Assembly: GCA_036927565.1 (NCBI GenBank) | Contig: JAYESD010000006.1 | Coordinates: 106,613,353 to 106,677,352 of the forward strand | From: Tuctoria greenei | Taxonomy: Eukaryota; Streptophyta; Magnoliopsida; Poales; Poaceae | DNA: 64,000 bases | Direction: 5' to 3' | Shown here: positions 31,903 through 44,072 of the stretch, one piece after another | Numbering within the stretch: position 1 is the stretch's first letter | Layout of the letters: every line of letters begins with the position of its first letter | Program-made: the position numbers and the translations under genes | The notes under the pieces: generated by a model | What the model saw: the letters and a program-made list of their open reading frames with translations, nothing else | What the model was told of the DNA's origin: nothing | The model's database searches: none

Positions 31903-34321
31903 ATGTCGGACATGAAGGATGTACACAAGAGCGTCAACCAAGAGAAGGTTGAAGAAGAAAAGAACCAAAAATTTGAGTAGCTCCTCGAGGCCATTCAAGA
32001 CTTCGAGAATGACGATGAGGAGACGCTGGAACTCAAGGGGCTCCTAAGAAAGAAAACCCTCTCCAAGGGAAAAGTGAAGATTGAAGACGAAAAGAAGAAG
32101 ATGGGGAGTAGTCACACCGACTACTCCCAATATACTTTTAATTTTGATTTCCTAAATTCTAATAAATATAATTATCTATCTATTCCACTTGGAAAAGCCC
32201 CACACTTTGACGGCAATGACTACTCAATGTGGAGGAAAAACATGAAAATACACTTGATTTCTCTCAATCCAAGTTTGTGGCACATAGTATGTACAGGAAT
32301 AGATATCCCGGATGATGATGGGGAACTCACACCTAGCCAAGAGCAAGAAATCCATCGAAATGCCCAAGCTGCTGCAGTCATCAGCTCATCACTCAGTCGG
32401 GATGAGTTCACAAAGGTGGATAGACTCGAGATCGCAAAGGGGATATGGGATATGTTGCAACCCGTACATGAAGGCGATCGTCATGTGCAAGAAGCGAAGA
32501 TCGAGATGATTGAAGGCGAGTTGGGAAGATTCGCCATCAAAGAAGGCGAGTCCCCAAAAGATATGTACAACCAACTAAAGACACTCATCAACAAGGTGCG
32601 AGCATACGGAAGCAAGAAGTGGAACGACCACGAGGTGGTGAAGCTCATTCTTAGAGCCGTCATGCCTCACAATGTCACCTTGTGCTCAATGATACGAGAA
32701 AGCCCCGGGTACAAGAAGATGACCCCAGATGAGTTACTTGGGAAAATCATAAACTTTGAGATGATGGAAAAGCAGGCCAAGCATGTTAAGGAGATTGCCG
32801 ATCTCACCTCGGCAAAGAAGAAAGTGGTTGCTTTGAAGTCCACTCTCATGCCCGTGTCTAAAGAAGCTCACGAAGCTCAACTAGAAGAAGATTGTGACGA
32901 TGAGAGCAGCGACTTGGATGAATATGACATGATACTATTCATGAAGAAATTCAAAAGAATGATGAAGAAAAGACATGGTGCTAAATCAAGTGAAAGGAAG
33001 TACAAGGAAAAATCAAGACTTAAGTTGAGGCGGGCATGCTATAATTGTGGTGAGTATAGCCATTTTATAGTTGGTTTCCCATATGAAGAGAACAAAAAGA
33101 AGACCAAGGAAATGAAGCCTCAACCAAAGAAATTCTTCAAGAAGAAGAAGCAAGACGAACAAGCGCATATAGGGAAAGAGTGGGACTCAAATGATGAGTC
33201 CTCATCCAAAGAAGAAGAGGAGATGGCTAGCATAGCCATCGAGAAGACATCCAAGAAGTCCACTCTCTTCCCTACTCTCGGTGCATGGGTAGGGAACAGC
33301 ACTTGCCTCATTGCAAAGGAAGGCAAACACAAGGTAACAACCAAACCCTTTTCATACATTCCTATTCTCGTGATAGTGAAATTGCTAGTGATAATGACGA
33401 TATGCTCATAGGCTTAGACAAGAAAACAGCTGCAAAAATGAAATTTTTACTTCATCAACTTGTTGAGAAGGTGAAGTTGATACACCGTCAAGAAGACATG
33501 ATCATCTCCCAAAAGGACGAATATATTGAACTCGACGAGCTTCTAGAACATGAAAAGGAGCGAAGCAAGTCACTAGAGCTTGAGTTAGCTTCAAGCAAGG
33601 AAGCTTGCTTGGAGCTAAGTGACTCAAATGCTAAAATCAAGGACAAACTTGGTAACCTAATCAAGGTTAACAAGATCCTTGAAGTACAAGTTGAGTCACT
33701 CAAGCAAGGTGACCCTTCATCGTCTTCAAGCTCACCTTCTCAACCCCTTAAAACTAAAACTGCTTCTACTTGTGCATGTGGTAAAGTTGACACCAGCTTG
33801 AAAGACAAGTCAACCTCTACCAAGGACAAGCATCCTTCACAAAATGGCATATTTGACAAGGAGAAGATCAAATAGGCACGTAGTGCATACTTGGTCACGA
33901 GACCTCCAAATGTCATATATGGTATTGGTTACTCTTGTGGTGAAAAGCTTCATGCTAGAAGCCATAAGAATAACAAGGAGACCATTGCCTTTGTAAAGGT
34001 AAGACCTCTCAAACTGGAAAATCTAAAGTTAACGCATCCAACACACATGATCACCGGACTAGTCCGATTGGGACATGGACAAGTCTGGTCTACCGGACAA
34101 GTTCGATCTCCCGGACTAGTCCTGTATATAAACAACAACAGTTGCTTTTCAGAAACTTTGATGCATCTTATGTTTTAATGAGAAGCAACTTTGGTAAGAT
34201 TTATTCTCATTATGTTGGGCCACGCCATGGAAACACCAAGTATCATGTGTGGGTGCCTAAAACCGTTGTGATTAACCTAAAAGGAACCAAGCAAGATTGG
34301 GTACCTAAAACCAAGGCATGA
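31903..34321 (+). pseudogene. gag: Sir-F gag
   Basis: The ATG at 31903 begins MSDMKDVHKS, with a nonsense TAG at 31978. From 32074 a long frame holds SSHTDYSQYTFNFDFLNSNK, PHFDGNDYSMWRKNMKIHLI, VMPHNVTLCSMIRESPGYKK and a knuckle CYNCGEYSHFIVGF whose last cysteine is lost. A frameshift near 33350 leads to the coiled coil (LLHQLVEKVKLIHRQEDM, VNKILEVQVESLKQG). Then come a stop at 33873, a cluster of LTR-type palindromes at 34054-34122, another frameshift, and the conserved end with a TGA at 34319-34321. Capsid role by family. Confidence 0.9.
34054..34122 (+). repeat. LTR-type palindrome cluster inside Sir-F gag
   Basis: Four motifs in about 70 bp: CGGACTAGTCCG exact, then GGACAAGTCTGG, CGGACAAGTTCG and CGGACTAGTCCT. 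They lie in the gag linker before the FDASYVL block. Sir-K has the same cluster at the same site; Sir-D and Sir-E lack it. Confidence 0.85.
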
Positions 34322-34328
34322 TTTATTT

Positions 34329-37300
34329 TTGCAGACCTATTCCTCCAGTGGATCTAAATGGGTGCTAGACAGTGGTTGCACAAACCATATGACCGGAGAA
34401 AGAAGGATGTTTGTTGAGTATGAAGAGAATGAGGATCCAGACGAGGGCATCTATTTTGGAGACAATAGTCAAGGAAAGGTGCTTGATTCCGGTAAAATTG
34501 CCATATATCTCAACATACTCTTTCTCATGTGTTACATGTTGATTCCTTAGATTATAACCTGCTGTCCATATCTCAACTATGTGACAAAGGTTATAATTGC
34601 TTGTTCACTAATGAGGGTGTGACCGTCTCTAGGAGGAGTGATGGTTCCATTGCATTCAAGGGTATGCTAAAGGGAAATCTTTACCTTGTAGACTTCAACA
34701 AAGAAAAAGCTGAACTTGACACATGCTTGATTGCAAAGACCAACATGGGTTGGCTGTGGCAGACGGCTAGCGCATGTTGGTATGAGGAATATTCAAAAAC
34801 TCCTCAAGGGATATCACATCCGAGGTTTGAAGGATGTTGTTTTTGAGAAAGACAGGTCTTGTAGCGCGTGCCAAGCCGGGAAGCAAGTTGGAGCACCTCA
34901 TCCCGCTAAGAACGTCATGACTGCAACAAGACCGCTCGAGCTACTTCACATGGACTTATTCGGTCCAATTTCTTACATAAGCATCGGCGGTAACAAATAT
35001 GGTTTAGTAGTTGTTGATGATTTTTCTCGATTCACTTGAGTTTTCTTTTTACATGATATGTCAGAAACACAAGGAACACTCAAGAAGTTTTTCAAGCGTG
35101 CTCAAAATGAGTTTTCATTGATGATCAAGAACATTCGAAGTGACAATGACACGAAGTTCAAGAGCACACAAGTTGAGGAGTACCTAGATGAAGAAGGCAT
35201 AAAGCATGAATTTTCAACACCTTACTCCCCTCAACAAAATAGAGTTGCCAAACGGAAGAACCGAACCATCATAGAGATGGCGAGAACAATGCTTGATGAG
35301 TACAAGACCTTGGATTGATTTTGGGCGGAAGATGTCAACACCGCTTGCCACACCATAAATCGACTTTATCTTCATCGACTATTCAAGAAGACATCCTATG
35401 AGCTACTCACCGGTAACAAGCCTAATATTTCATATTTTCGAGTTTTCGGTTCCAAATGCTATATTTTGAACAAGAAGCCTAGGACTTCAAAGTTCGCTTC
35501 AAAGTCCGATGAAGGTTTCTTGCTTGGTTATGATTCGAACACTTACGTCTATCGTGTCTTCAACAAGACCTCTAGACTTGTTGAAGTAGCACGTGACGTA
35601 GTGTTCGATGAAACTAATGGCTCCCAAAACGAGCAAGTTGATACATGTGTGCTAGATAGAGAAGAAGCTATTTGTCAAGCATTGAGAAGAATGGCGTTAG
35701 GCGAAGTTCGACCACAAGAACCACCTCTACATATGCATGAGGAAGATGAACCACAGAAGGAGGCCAACGATCAAGGGGGAGCTTCCACACAAGATCAACC
35801 TCAAGAAGACGAAAATGATCAACAAGTCATTGAAGGCAACCATCTAGCTGGAGAAGAATATGACCATGAAGAATCAAGACAGCAAGTGCCACACCCAAGA
35901 GTACACCAATGCGTCCAAAGGGATCACCCTATCGATAACATCATCGGTGACATCCAAAAGGGAGTAACTACTAGATCTCGCATAGCTAATTTTTGTGAGC
36001 ACTATTCATTTGTATCCTTTTAGGAACCACGCAAGGTTGAGGATGCATTGAAGGATCCAAATTGGGTAGTGGCCATGCAAAAAGAACTCAACAATTTCAA
36101 GTGGAACGAGGTGTGGGAACTAGTCGAAGACCCAAATTCAACGTCGTTGGCACCAAATGGGTCTTCCGCAACAAACAAGACAAACACGGGGTGGTGACAA
36201 GGAACAAGGCACGACTTGTGGCCAATGGGTACTCACAAGTCAAAGGTTTGGATTTTGATGAGACCTTTGCTCCAGTAGCTAGACTTGAGTCTATTAGAAT
36301 ATTACTTGCATATGCTACTCACCATGATTTCAAGCTCTATCAAATGGATGTGAAAAGAGCCTTCCTCAACGGACCAATCAAGGAGGAGGTGTGTGTGGAG
36401 CAACCCCCAGGATTTGAAGATGAAGAGTTCCCCGACCACGTATTTAAATTGCGTAAGGCTCTCTACGGCCTCAAGCAAGCTCCTAGAGCTTGGTATGAGT
36501 GTCTTAGAGATTTCTTAATTGAAAATGGATTTAAGATCAGTAAAGTAGATTATACATTGTTTACAAAGAACTTTGACAATGATCTCTTTATTTGTCAAAT
36601 TTATGTTGATGATATAATCTTTAGTTCCACTAACAAATCTTTTTGTGAGGAATTTAGTATGATTATGACAGATAGGTTTGATATTTCTATGATGGGAGAG
36701 CTACAGTACTTCTTGGGATTCCAAGTGAGGCAACAAAAGGAAGGGACATTCATAAGCCAAACTAGCTACACTCAAGACATACTCAAGAAGTTTGGAATGG
36801 ACAAGGTGAAGCCTATAAAGACTCCCATGGCAACCAATGGTCACTTGGATCTCAATGAAGATGGACCAAACGTCGATCAAAAGGTATATCACTCCATGAT
36901 TGGATCTCTACTCTACTTATGTGCATCTAGGCCATACATTATGTTGAGTGTATGCTTGTGTGCAAGGTTTCAAGCCAACCCAAAAGAGTATCATTTGACA
37001 GCCGCTAAGAGAATCTTGCGTTATTTAGTTCATACACCCAACCTAGGCCTTTGGTACCCAGAAGGTTCCAAATTAAATCTCGTTGGTTACTCCGATGCAG
37101 ATTATGTCAGATGCAAAGTAGATAGAAAAAGTACCTCCGGTACATGCCAATTCCTAGGGAGATCCCTAGTTTCTTGGTCCTCCAAGAAAAAAAACTCCAT
37201 TGCCTTATCCACGGCTAAAGCGGAGTATGTTGCAGTCAGAAGTTATTGTGCACAACTCCTTTGGATGCAACAAACTCTAAGGGATTACGATTACAATATG

Positions 37301-37555
37301 AACTGTATTCCACTCCTTTGTGACAATGAGAGTGCCATTAAAATTGCCCATAATCCCATTGAGCACTCTAGGACCAAACACATAGACCTACAGCATCACT
37401 TTTTGGGAGACCATTCAATGAAGGGAGATATAGCCATTTCACATGTCAATACCGAAAAGCAACTAGCAGATATATTCAACAAGCCACTTGATGAAAAACG
37501 CATTTGCGAGCTCCGAAATGAACTAAGTATCCTCGATGCTCGTAGTGTGGCTTGA
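34329..37555 (+). pseudogene. pol: Sir-F pol: protease, integrase, RT, RNase H
   Basis: Protease WVLDSGCTNHMTGE is intact. Frameshifts lie near 34510 and 34760, nonsense codons at 35037 (TGG to TGA), 35316 (probably CGA to TGA) and about 36022, and a frameshift near 36130. Integrase: HMDLFGP and IRSDNDTKF keep their acids, but the third reads VAKRKNR, so the catalytic E is K. From about 36130 to 37555 RT and RNase H form one open frame: YQMDVKRAFLNGPIKEEV, YGLKQAPRAWYECL and catalytic YVDD near 36605. RNase H has SDADYVRCKV and STAKAEYVA, where the second catalytic acid (AEAEY) is again K. The end is SILDARSVA at 37555. Confidence 0.92.
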
Positions 37556-38458
37556 AATCTTGTATACCTGAATGCTATCTTCAAAGTTCATTGATTGTGT
37601 TGTGAAAATCACCTCTCTCAATTTTTTCTAAAAAACTATGTCAATTGCTAGATCTTGGTGAATTATGATCATTGCTTGATTGTTGTATGCTTACTGATCA
37701 TATTCATCAAGATTATTTGATTTTCCTTGCCTTCCTATTTTATAAATAAGTACCTTTGAATATATACGAATGGGCTAAGCATTTCTTTCCTGGTGACCAC
37801 AGACTAGTCCGTGGTTGCCCGGACTAGTCCGCCCATGCAGACTAGTCTGCAGTGCAACGGTTAGGCCGGACTAGTCTGACAGACCACAGACTAGTCCAAT
37901 ATAGTCTCTGGAAAAGTTCGGACTAGTCCGACCATTTTTGGACTTGTCCGATTTTTCGTGTCCATAACCCTAGCCGCCGCCAAACCCTAATCTTCCTCAC
38001 CCCACACTTGCCTCAAGCTTTCTCTCTCCACGGTCGAGCTCCCCAAGGCGATTCTTTGATTCCCCCATCAAAACTTTGCGAGTTTAGGTGGAAATTGACC
38101 TTCTTCGCGTAGGGATTGAAGACCACAGACTTGTCCGATCCTTCAACCCCTACATCTTCGAGAATCAAGCATTTTCTGTAAAATCTCATCCCAAACCCTA
38201 GAAATTGCTATTTCCTTCAATGTTGATCAACTAGCTTAGTTCCTCCCACCATATACATGCTTCCTTGATGTATTACCTTGATGCTAAGCTAGATGTGCAT
38301 TAGGAATCACCATTTGTATCATAGTTAGGATTCTAGAGGTTGAACACCATACTAGTCCGGCCCGTGCATGGACAAGTCCGGTCAACCAGACTAGTCCGTG
38401 CCTGTACACTGGACTAGTCTGATTTTTCTGAACTCAACCCTAACTTCTTAATTCCTCA
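37556..38458 (+). other. Sir-F spacer between pol and 3' ORF
   Basis: No gene seen. A strong stem-loop lies at 37652-37713. Palindrome motifs occur at 37800-37950 and 38350-38420. Telo-box-like AACCCTA sequences occur near 37970-37990. Confidence 0.6.
37652..37713 (+). other. Post-pol stem-loop of Sir-F
   Basis: The arm ATCTTGGTGAATTATGATCA (37652-37671) pairs with 37695-37713 over 19 bases with one bulge and one G-T wobble, with a 23-base loop. Sir-K and Sir-H have the same structure at the same distance from the pol stop. Confidence 0.75.
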
Positions 38459-39516
38459 ATGCAATTCCTTGTCATCTATTCTCATCAATACCTTGTGAAA
38501 TCCATTCCCAGGACAACGTCGAGCACCAACGAAGAACTCTCAAGTTTCGAGGCCGAGATGGACCACGAAGCGGTGCTTCAGTCCTCGACGGGCCTAATCA
38601 AGAAGCGCCAAGAACGCCCATACAAGCCGACTACTTCTCCTTCCTAGGCTCGACGGAAGGTGCTCGCGAAGAAGACAGCCTCCAAGGGTTCTGCTGGAGG
38701 TGGCCCTCACCAAGCAAAGGCAAGGGCAAATGGATTGCGACAGGTCCGATTGGCCCCCTAAAGTTGTCAGCTCCAAGGGAAGGGGCCCGGGATCTCGCGG
38801 AGGAGAGATTCAATGGCAAAGGCAGCGACACGACGGCCAATTTGAGGAATGTTGATTGTTACAGCCGTCCTAAGTAAGCTACTGATGGGAGGTTTTGGAG
38901 TAACTTCCATGCAGACTTCTACATGTCTGTATATCTTCCGATGAAGATCCCCGTGGCGCGTAGCCAATGGATCGATTGGGCGGATTTTGAGAAAAGGGCT
39001 GCTCACCGTTTGTTGAGGTGGTCGAGGCTATTGAAGTGCATGGATTGAAGGATCTATTTGCCTCCCGGAACAATTGGAATCATGAGGTGATTGCCCTGTT
39101 TTATGTTACTCGCCACTTTGCTAGTTACGAGGAAGAAAGGGTGACTTGGACGACCCATGGATCCATGTACACCATCACTTACGAAGAGTTTGCAAGATTG
39201 CTGCATCTTGACACCTCGACCAATGACAATGTGATCATACACAACATTGGTGTCATTGAGAAGGACAAGATGAAGTTTCTCTATGAACCCAAATCCAAGT
39301 TCAACCCCCCTTCTACCAAGAATATGAAGCCTTTCTTTGTGGTGTTGAACAAGGTTCTAAGGAAGATCATTGCCCCCAAGGATGGGGATGCAGGGAGTGT
39401 GCAGGGATACCTCAGGACCTTGATGAAGGTCATTAGCAAAGACAGGAAGTTTGATGTCTTTGACTACATTTGGAACTACATGGTGTACATCTCCTACACG
39501 CCAAACAGAACCTGTG
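38459..39516 (+). pseudogene. Sir-F 3' ORF, N-terminal piece
   Basis: The leader begins MQFLVIYSHQYLV and shares MQFL with Sir-K. The internal start codon is ACG where Sir-K has ATG. EELSSFEAEMDHEAV and KKRQERP follow, then a stop near 38645 and frameshifts to about 39000. From 39018 the core is open: EAIEVHGLKDLFASRNNWNH, VTWTTHGSMYTITYEEFARL, KMKFLYEPKSKFNPPSTKN, LRKIIAPKDGDAGSVQGYLR, YTPNRTC. Sir-H is inserted at 39517, and the frame resumes at 46437. Function unknown; it sits where Sireviruses carry an envelope-like ORF. Confidence 0.8.
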
Positions 39517-41077
39517 TGAATGTGGCCTAGAGGGGGGTGAATAAGTTTTTTTTGCAAATTGTCAGATCCCACAACACTTAACAACTAGTTCAATACCAGA
39601 GATATCAGACTAGTCCGGTAAAGTGCGGACTAGTCTGGTGTTCACGTACTAAGTGAATTGAGCTTGATCGATTAGATTGATTCTTTTATGTATGCAACGG
39701 AAATATAGAATCAAATAAAGGTTACAATGTTATAAGCTAAATTATATCACAATTAAATCTTATGTTTAACAATCCAACGTGAGATAAGCAATATTTATGA
39801 AACCCTAGGTTATATTGATGAATTAGAACGATGAACACCAAAAACACAAGACACAAGGATTTATCCCGTGGTTCAGCTCCCATAAAGGCAACCTACATCC
39901 ACGTTGAGGAGTCCACAAAAGGGCCGGGTCTTGTCCAACACTACCCTTGTCGGATCGCCACGAAGGTCAATCCTCTTCCACTAATCACAAAGGTGTGAAT
40001 AACCGAATTCAAAGGGGCCTTCTCACACGTTGAGAGCTTCCTTAGATTACAACACAAAATACCACCAAGAACACACTCAAAAGATTACAATGAAATCACA
40101 GGAGTGTGTTAGAGAATCAAACCAAGAGCTCAATGTGGTGATGAACTTGTCTCTCCAATGATCTAGAGTGAATCCTTAAAGGATTGATCGTTGTTGCACT
40201 TAATTTCATGGAGAGATGTGGTTTTTGAGGCTCTTGGGAGGTGTGACGGCGCTAGGGTTCGAGAGTGTTCAAAGTTGGGCCGTGCACCTCTATTTATATG
40301 GGGTTTCTAAAAGTGATCGTTAGGGTTCAGAAAGTTCGGACTAGTCCGTGGTGGTCACCGGACTAGTCCGGTGTGCTGTGTGTAGGAAACCATAAGTGTC
40401 CCAAAATATCGAACTAGTCCGGCTAGGAGCGGACTTGTCCGATTTTGCTACTGGAAATCTTCGGACTAGTCTGATAGCCATCAGACTTGTCCGGACATGT
40501 GAAACCCTAAGTGTATAGGATGACAAGTACGCACTTGGGGGACTTGTCCGATTCAAATCAGAGGGTATTTCGGACTAGTCCGTGCACACATCGGACTTTT
40601 CTGATTTGGATCAGAAAGAATATCGGACTAGTCCGGTTGTGATCTGACTTGTCCGATTTTTGTGACTTGTGAAGTGTTTGAGGACTTGTCCGCACTGGGG
40701 GGACTAGTCCAATTCTAGTCAGAAAGGATATCGGACTAGTCCGATGGATATCGGACTTGTCTGATTTCGTGCAGAAAGGATATCGTACTAGTCCGGTGTA
40801 AGTCGAACTAGTCCGGTCCTATGTAACTTTGTGCAATGTGTGTGTTTAATTTGCATTGAGCTCTTGGGATGTGTTTTCTTAACACACTCCATACATAATG
40901 ATCTACTATTCTTATTGCTTGAGCTCATTTTCACCTTGCTCCTCATTCTTCCTTCTTTTTGGCATTTTGCTCATTTTCCGATTATAATCCTGCACTCATC
41001 TCAACAGAGAGGTTAGGATCCCAATTGCTTGTGATAAATCATCCAAAACCCACAAGGGAGTCCTAGATGCACTTTCA
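39517..41077 (-). repeat. Sir-H 3' LTR (1561 bp)
   Basis: The plus strand runs TGAATGTGGCCTAGAGG to GATGCACTTTCA, and it abuts the PPT. Palindrome array about 40335-40820 and a pair at 39605-39640. TATA at 40291-40298 on the minus strand. Confidence 0.95.
40291..40298 (-). promoter_or_regulatory. TATA box in Sir-H 3' LTR
   Basis: TATAAATA on the minus strand. Transcription from it would run out of Sir-H into antisense of the Sir-F 3' ORF. Confidence 0.65.
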
Positions 41078-41092
41078 ATCTCCCCCTTTTTG
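41078..41092 (-). promoter_or_regulatory. Sir-H polypurine tract
   Basis: Minus strand CAAAAAGGGGGAGAT directly before the 3' LTR. Confidence 0.9.
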
Positions 41093-41147
41093 GTGATTGA
41101 TGACAACCAATTGAGATTTCACATAATATGTTAAAAATTGAGATTTT

Positions 41148-41219
41148 CATAAAGTATGCACATATGAGTCCAAAATACATCAAGCAGTGAGAGTATAATC
41201 CATATGTGCATTCTTTATG
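41148..41219 (-). other. Conserved 3'-UTR stem-loop of Sir-H
   Basis: CATAAAGTATGCACATATG (41148-41166) pairs with CATATGTGCATTCTTTATG (41201-41219) at 18 of 19 positions, with a 34-base loop. It is the cleanest copy of the hairpin shared by four Sireviruses. Confidence 0.85.
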
Positions 41220-41493
41220 GTGGGATGCATAACTAAGTACATTGAAACATAAAGAATAACATAATTGACTATAATCAACCAATAGCAAGCTTATATGTCA
41301 TTTTAGCAAAATCACAGTTTTCATAAATACTACTAAAAAGATCAAATCATTGCATCACAGAACCATAATTAATATAAGATCATAGTTAAAACATTACAAG
41401 CCACAAAAGAGTTAAAAAGCATAAAGAGAGATCTCTCCTCGCACCCTATAACTAAAGCTCAGACTCCCCCTCAATCTCCCCCCCCCTTTGGCA

Positions 41494-43176
41494 TCAAGAC
41501 ACCAAAAAAAAGAAGAGGGGGGTCCTAAGGTCTTCACTCTTCTTTGTCGGTCCTCTCATCGTCGTCTTCGTCATCTTCATCTTCATCTTGATGAGGAGGA
41601 GGAGGAGGAGGAGGAGGAGGGGCGGAGCCACTTGAGTCCCCAATTCAAAAGTAGGCAAGCTCGGGGGGGTCAAGGGCCCTAGCTCAGTGAAGTCCGGGTC
41701 GGAGTCCTCATAGATCATTGGAGACCCAATGGGGTCGATCTCCAGCTTCTGGCAAATTTGCTTCACATTTGCCTTGATGTACTTCATGTCCTCCTTTCTT
41801 TTCTTATTGAGCTTGTGGGCCTTCACTTCGGCCTTCTTGCAGGAGGCAAAGATTGCAGCGAGATATTTCAGAATCCCACTAGCTGATCCTTTTTGAGGGG
41901 CTGCCCTACCAGCAGGGGCAGCACTTGCATCTTCTCTTGTTTTCGCTGGTGCCTCAGGGCTGGAGGCCGGTGAGGGAGCAGCCTGTACATTTACCTGTTG
42001 AGGCTTCTGAGGCCTCAGAGGTGTGTGCTCCACATCTTTGACAAACTCAATCCCTGTGACTTTCTCAATCATGTAAATGAGATAAGGGGCATAGCCACAT
42101 GATCTGTTAGGGGTGCATGATATGTTCACTATGTCATTCCAAATGTATTCTGCCACATCAAATGGGCGGTTTTTGCTTATGACCCTCATCAGAGTTCGGA
42201 GGTATCCTTGAACACTCCGTGCATCCCCATCCATAGGAGCTATTATATTATTCAAGACTCTGTTTAGCACCACAAATAATGGCTTCATGTTCTTCGTGGA
42301 AGGAGGGATGAACTTTGAGTTGGGCTCATAGAGAAACTTCATCTTTTCCTTCTTGATGACACCAATATTGTGAATAATCACATAGTCATTGTTTGAGGTG
42401 TCAAGATGCAACATCCTTGCAAATTCTTCATATGTGACAGTGTACTTGGATCCATGAGTCATCCAAGTCACTCCCTGTTCTTCATCCCTTGCAAAGTAAC
42501 AAGTGGCATAGAACTGAGCCACCACTTCATCATTCCAATTGTACTTGAAGGCAAAGAGGTCCTTCAAGCCATGTCTTTCAGCTGCTGCAATTACTTCATC
42601 AAATGCAGAGTATCTTTTCTTCTCAAGATGTGCCCAGTAAATCCACTGACTGCGCACCACCGGTGTCTTCATATGCTGGTATACAGCCCTGTAATAGTCA
42701 GCATGAAAATTGCTCCAGAATCTTCCGTCTGCAGCTTGCTTTGGATGACTATAGCAATCAATGCTCCTGAGCTTTGCAGCTGAGTCGCTGCCCTTTCCAT
42801 TGAACTTCTCTTCAGTGGGGTCCTGGACCCCTTCCCTCGGAGCATGTAGCTTCAACGGGCCAACTGGAACCATAGCAATCCCTTTGCCCTTGCCCTTTGC
42901 TTGGCGAGGGCCACTCGATGATGCAGCTGCCTTGGACACTGGCTTCTTAGCCAACACTTTCCTCCGAACCTGTGGAGGAGACTTATTTGGCTCGGACGGT
43001 CTTTATTGGCGCTTCTTGTCAAGACCCGTCGAGGTCCGAGGTGCCACCTCGTGGTCCATCTCGGCCTCAAAATTGGAAACTTCATCGTTTGAGATCGACA
43101 TGACCTGAGAATGAGTGGCTTGATTGAAAATGAATGGTACAAGGCATAGGTGTGAAAGTATATAAAGGACTTGCAT
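41494..43176 (-). pseudogene. Sir-H 3' ORF (env position), nearly intact
   Basis: The frame runs from a leader ATG at 43176 (MQVLYILSHLCLVPFIF) through the internal ATG at 43101. There is one nonsense codon (43003-43005), then an open stretch to 41494. Lysine-rich N-terminal region: KKPVSKAAASSSGPRQAKGK. Core: DGRFWSNFHADYYRAVYQHM, ERHGLKDLFAFKYNWNDEVV, TWMTHGSKYTVTYEEFARML, SCGYAPYLIYMIEKVTGIEF. Then a P/A/S linker, SGILKYLAAIFASCKKAEVK and helical KKRKEDMKYIKANVKQICQK. A frameshift near 41660 alters the end; the ancestral stop is probably near 41536. A GAG repeat (41593-41620) codes a proline run in the original frame. Function unknown. Confidence 0.82.
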
Positions 43177-44072
43177 TGAGGAATTGAAAAGTTAGGTTTT
43201 GAGTTCAGAAAAGTCAGACTTGTCTGGTCTCCAGGCTCGGACTAGTCCGGGATATCGGACTTGTCCGTGCATGGACCTGACTAGTCCGATATTCAAACTC
43301 AAAAACCTAGGAAACTAGACAAATGGTGATTCCTAATGTACAACAGGCGTAGCATAAACGTAATACATCAAGGAGGCCTGAATATAGTGAAATATGCTAG
43401 GCTATTTGATCAACAATGAAGGAATTTGGGATTTCTAGGGTTACGGTGAAAGATTACCGAAGAAAATGACTGGAGCTGGAAGAAGAGGACGTTGAAGGCC
43501 GGACTAGTCCGAGAGCTTCAGTCCCGATGCAATGTCGATCAAATCCCACCCAAACTTGCGAAGTTTTGATGGAGAAATCAAGAAATCGCCCTGGGGGCTC
43601 GAGCATGAAGCGAGAGAGAGCGCGTGAGGCAAGAGTGGAGGTGAGGGATTTAGGGTTTAGCGGCGGCAAGGGTTATGGACACGAAAAATGAGAAAAGACC
43701 GGACTAGTCCGAACTTTTCCAGGGGCTATATCGGACTAGTCCGTTGTCTACCGGACTAGTTCGGCCTAACCGGCACTCTACAGACTGGTGTGCATGGGCG
43801 GATTAGTCCGGGCAACCACGGACTAGTCCGTGGTCACCAGGCAAGAATTTGTAGCCCATTCATATATATTTGAAGTACATATTTAGAGAAAAGAGAGGCA
43901 AAACACATCAGATAATCTTGATGAATATGATCAGTAAGCATACAACAATCAAGCAATGATCATAATTCACCAAGATCTAGTAATTGACATAGGTTTTTAG
44001 AGAAAAATGAGAGAGATGATTTTCACAATCCAAAACAACATATTTGAAGAATTCATACAGGTATGCAACATT
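43177..44072 (-). other. Sir-H spacer between pol and 3' ORF
   Basis: No gene seen. It carries palindrome motifs at 43205-43290, 43500-43510 and 43700-43840, and the post-pol stem-loop at 43915-43976. Confidence 0.6.
43915..43976 (-). other. Post-pol stem-loop of Sir-H
   Basis: ATCTTGATGAATATGATCA (43915-43933) pairs with 43957-43976 over 19 bases with a single bulge and one mismatch, with a 23-base loop. Confidence 0.75.
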
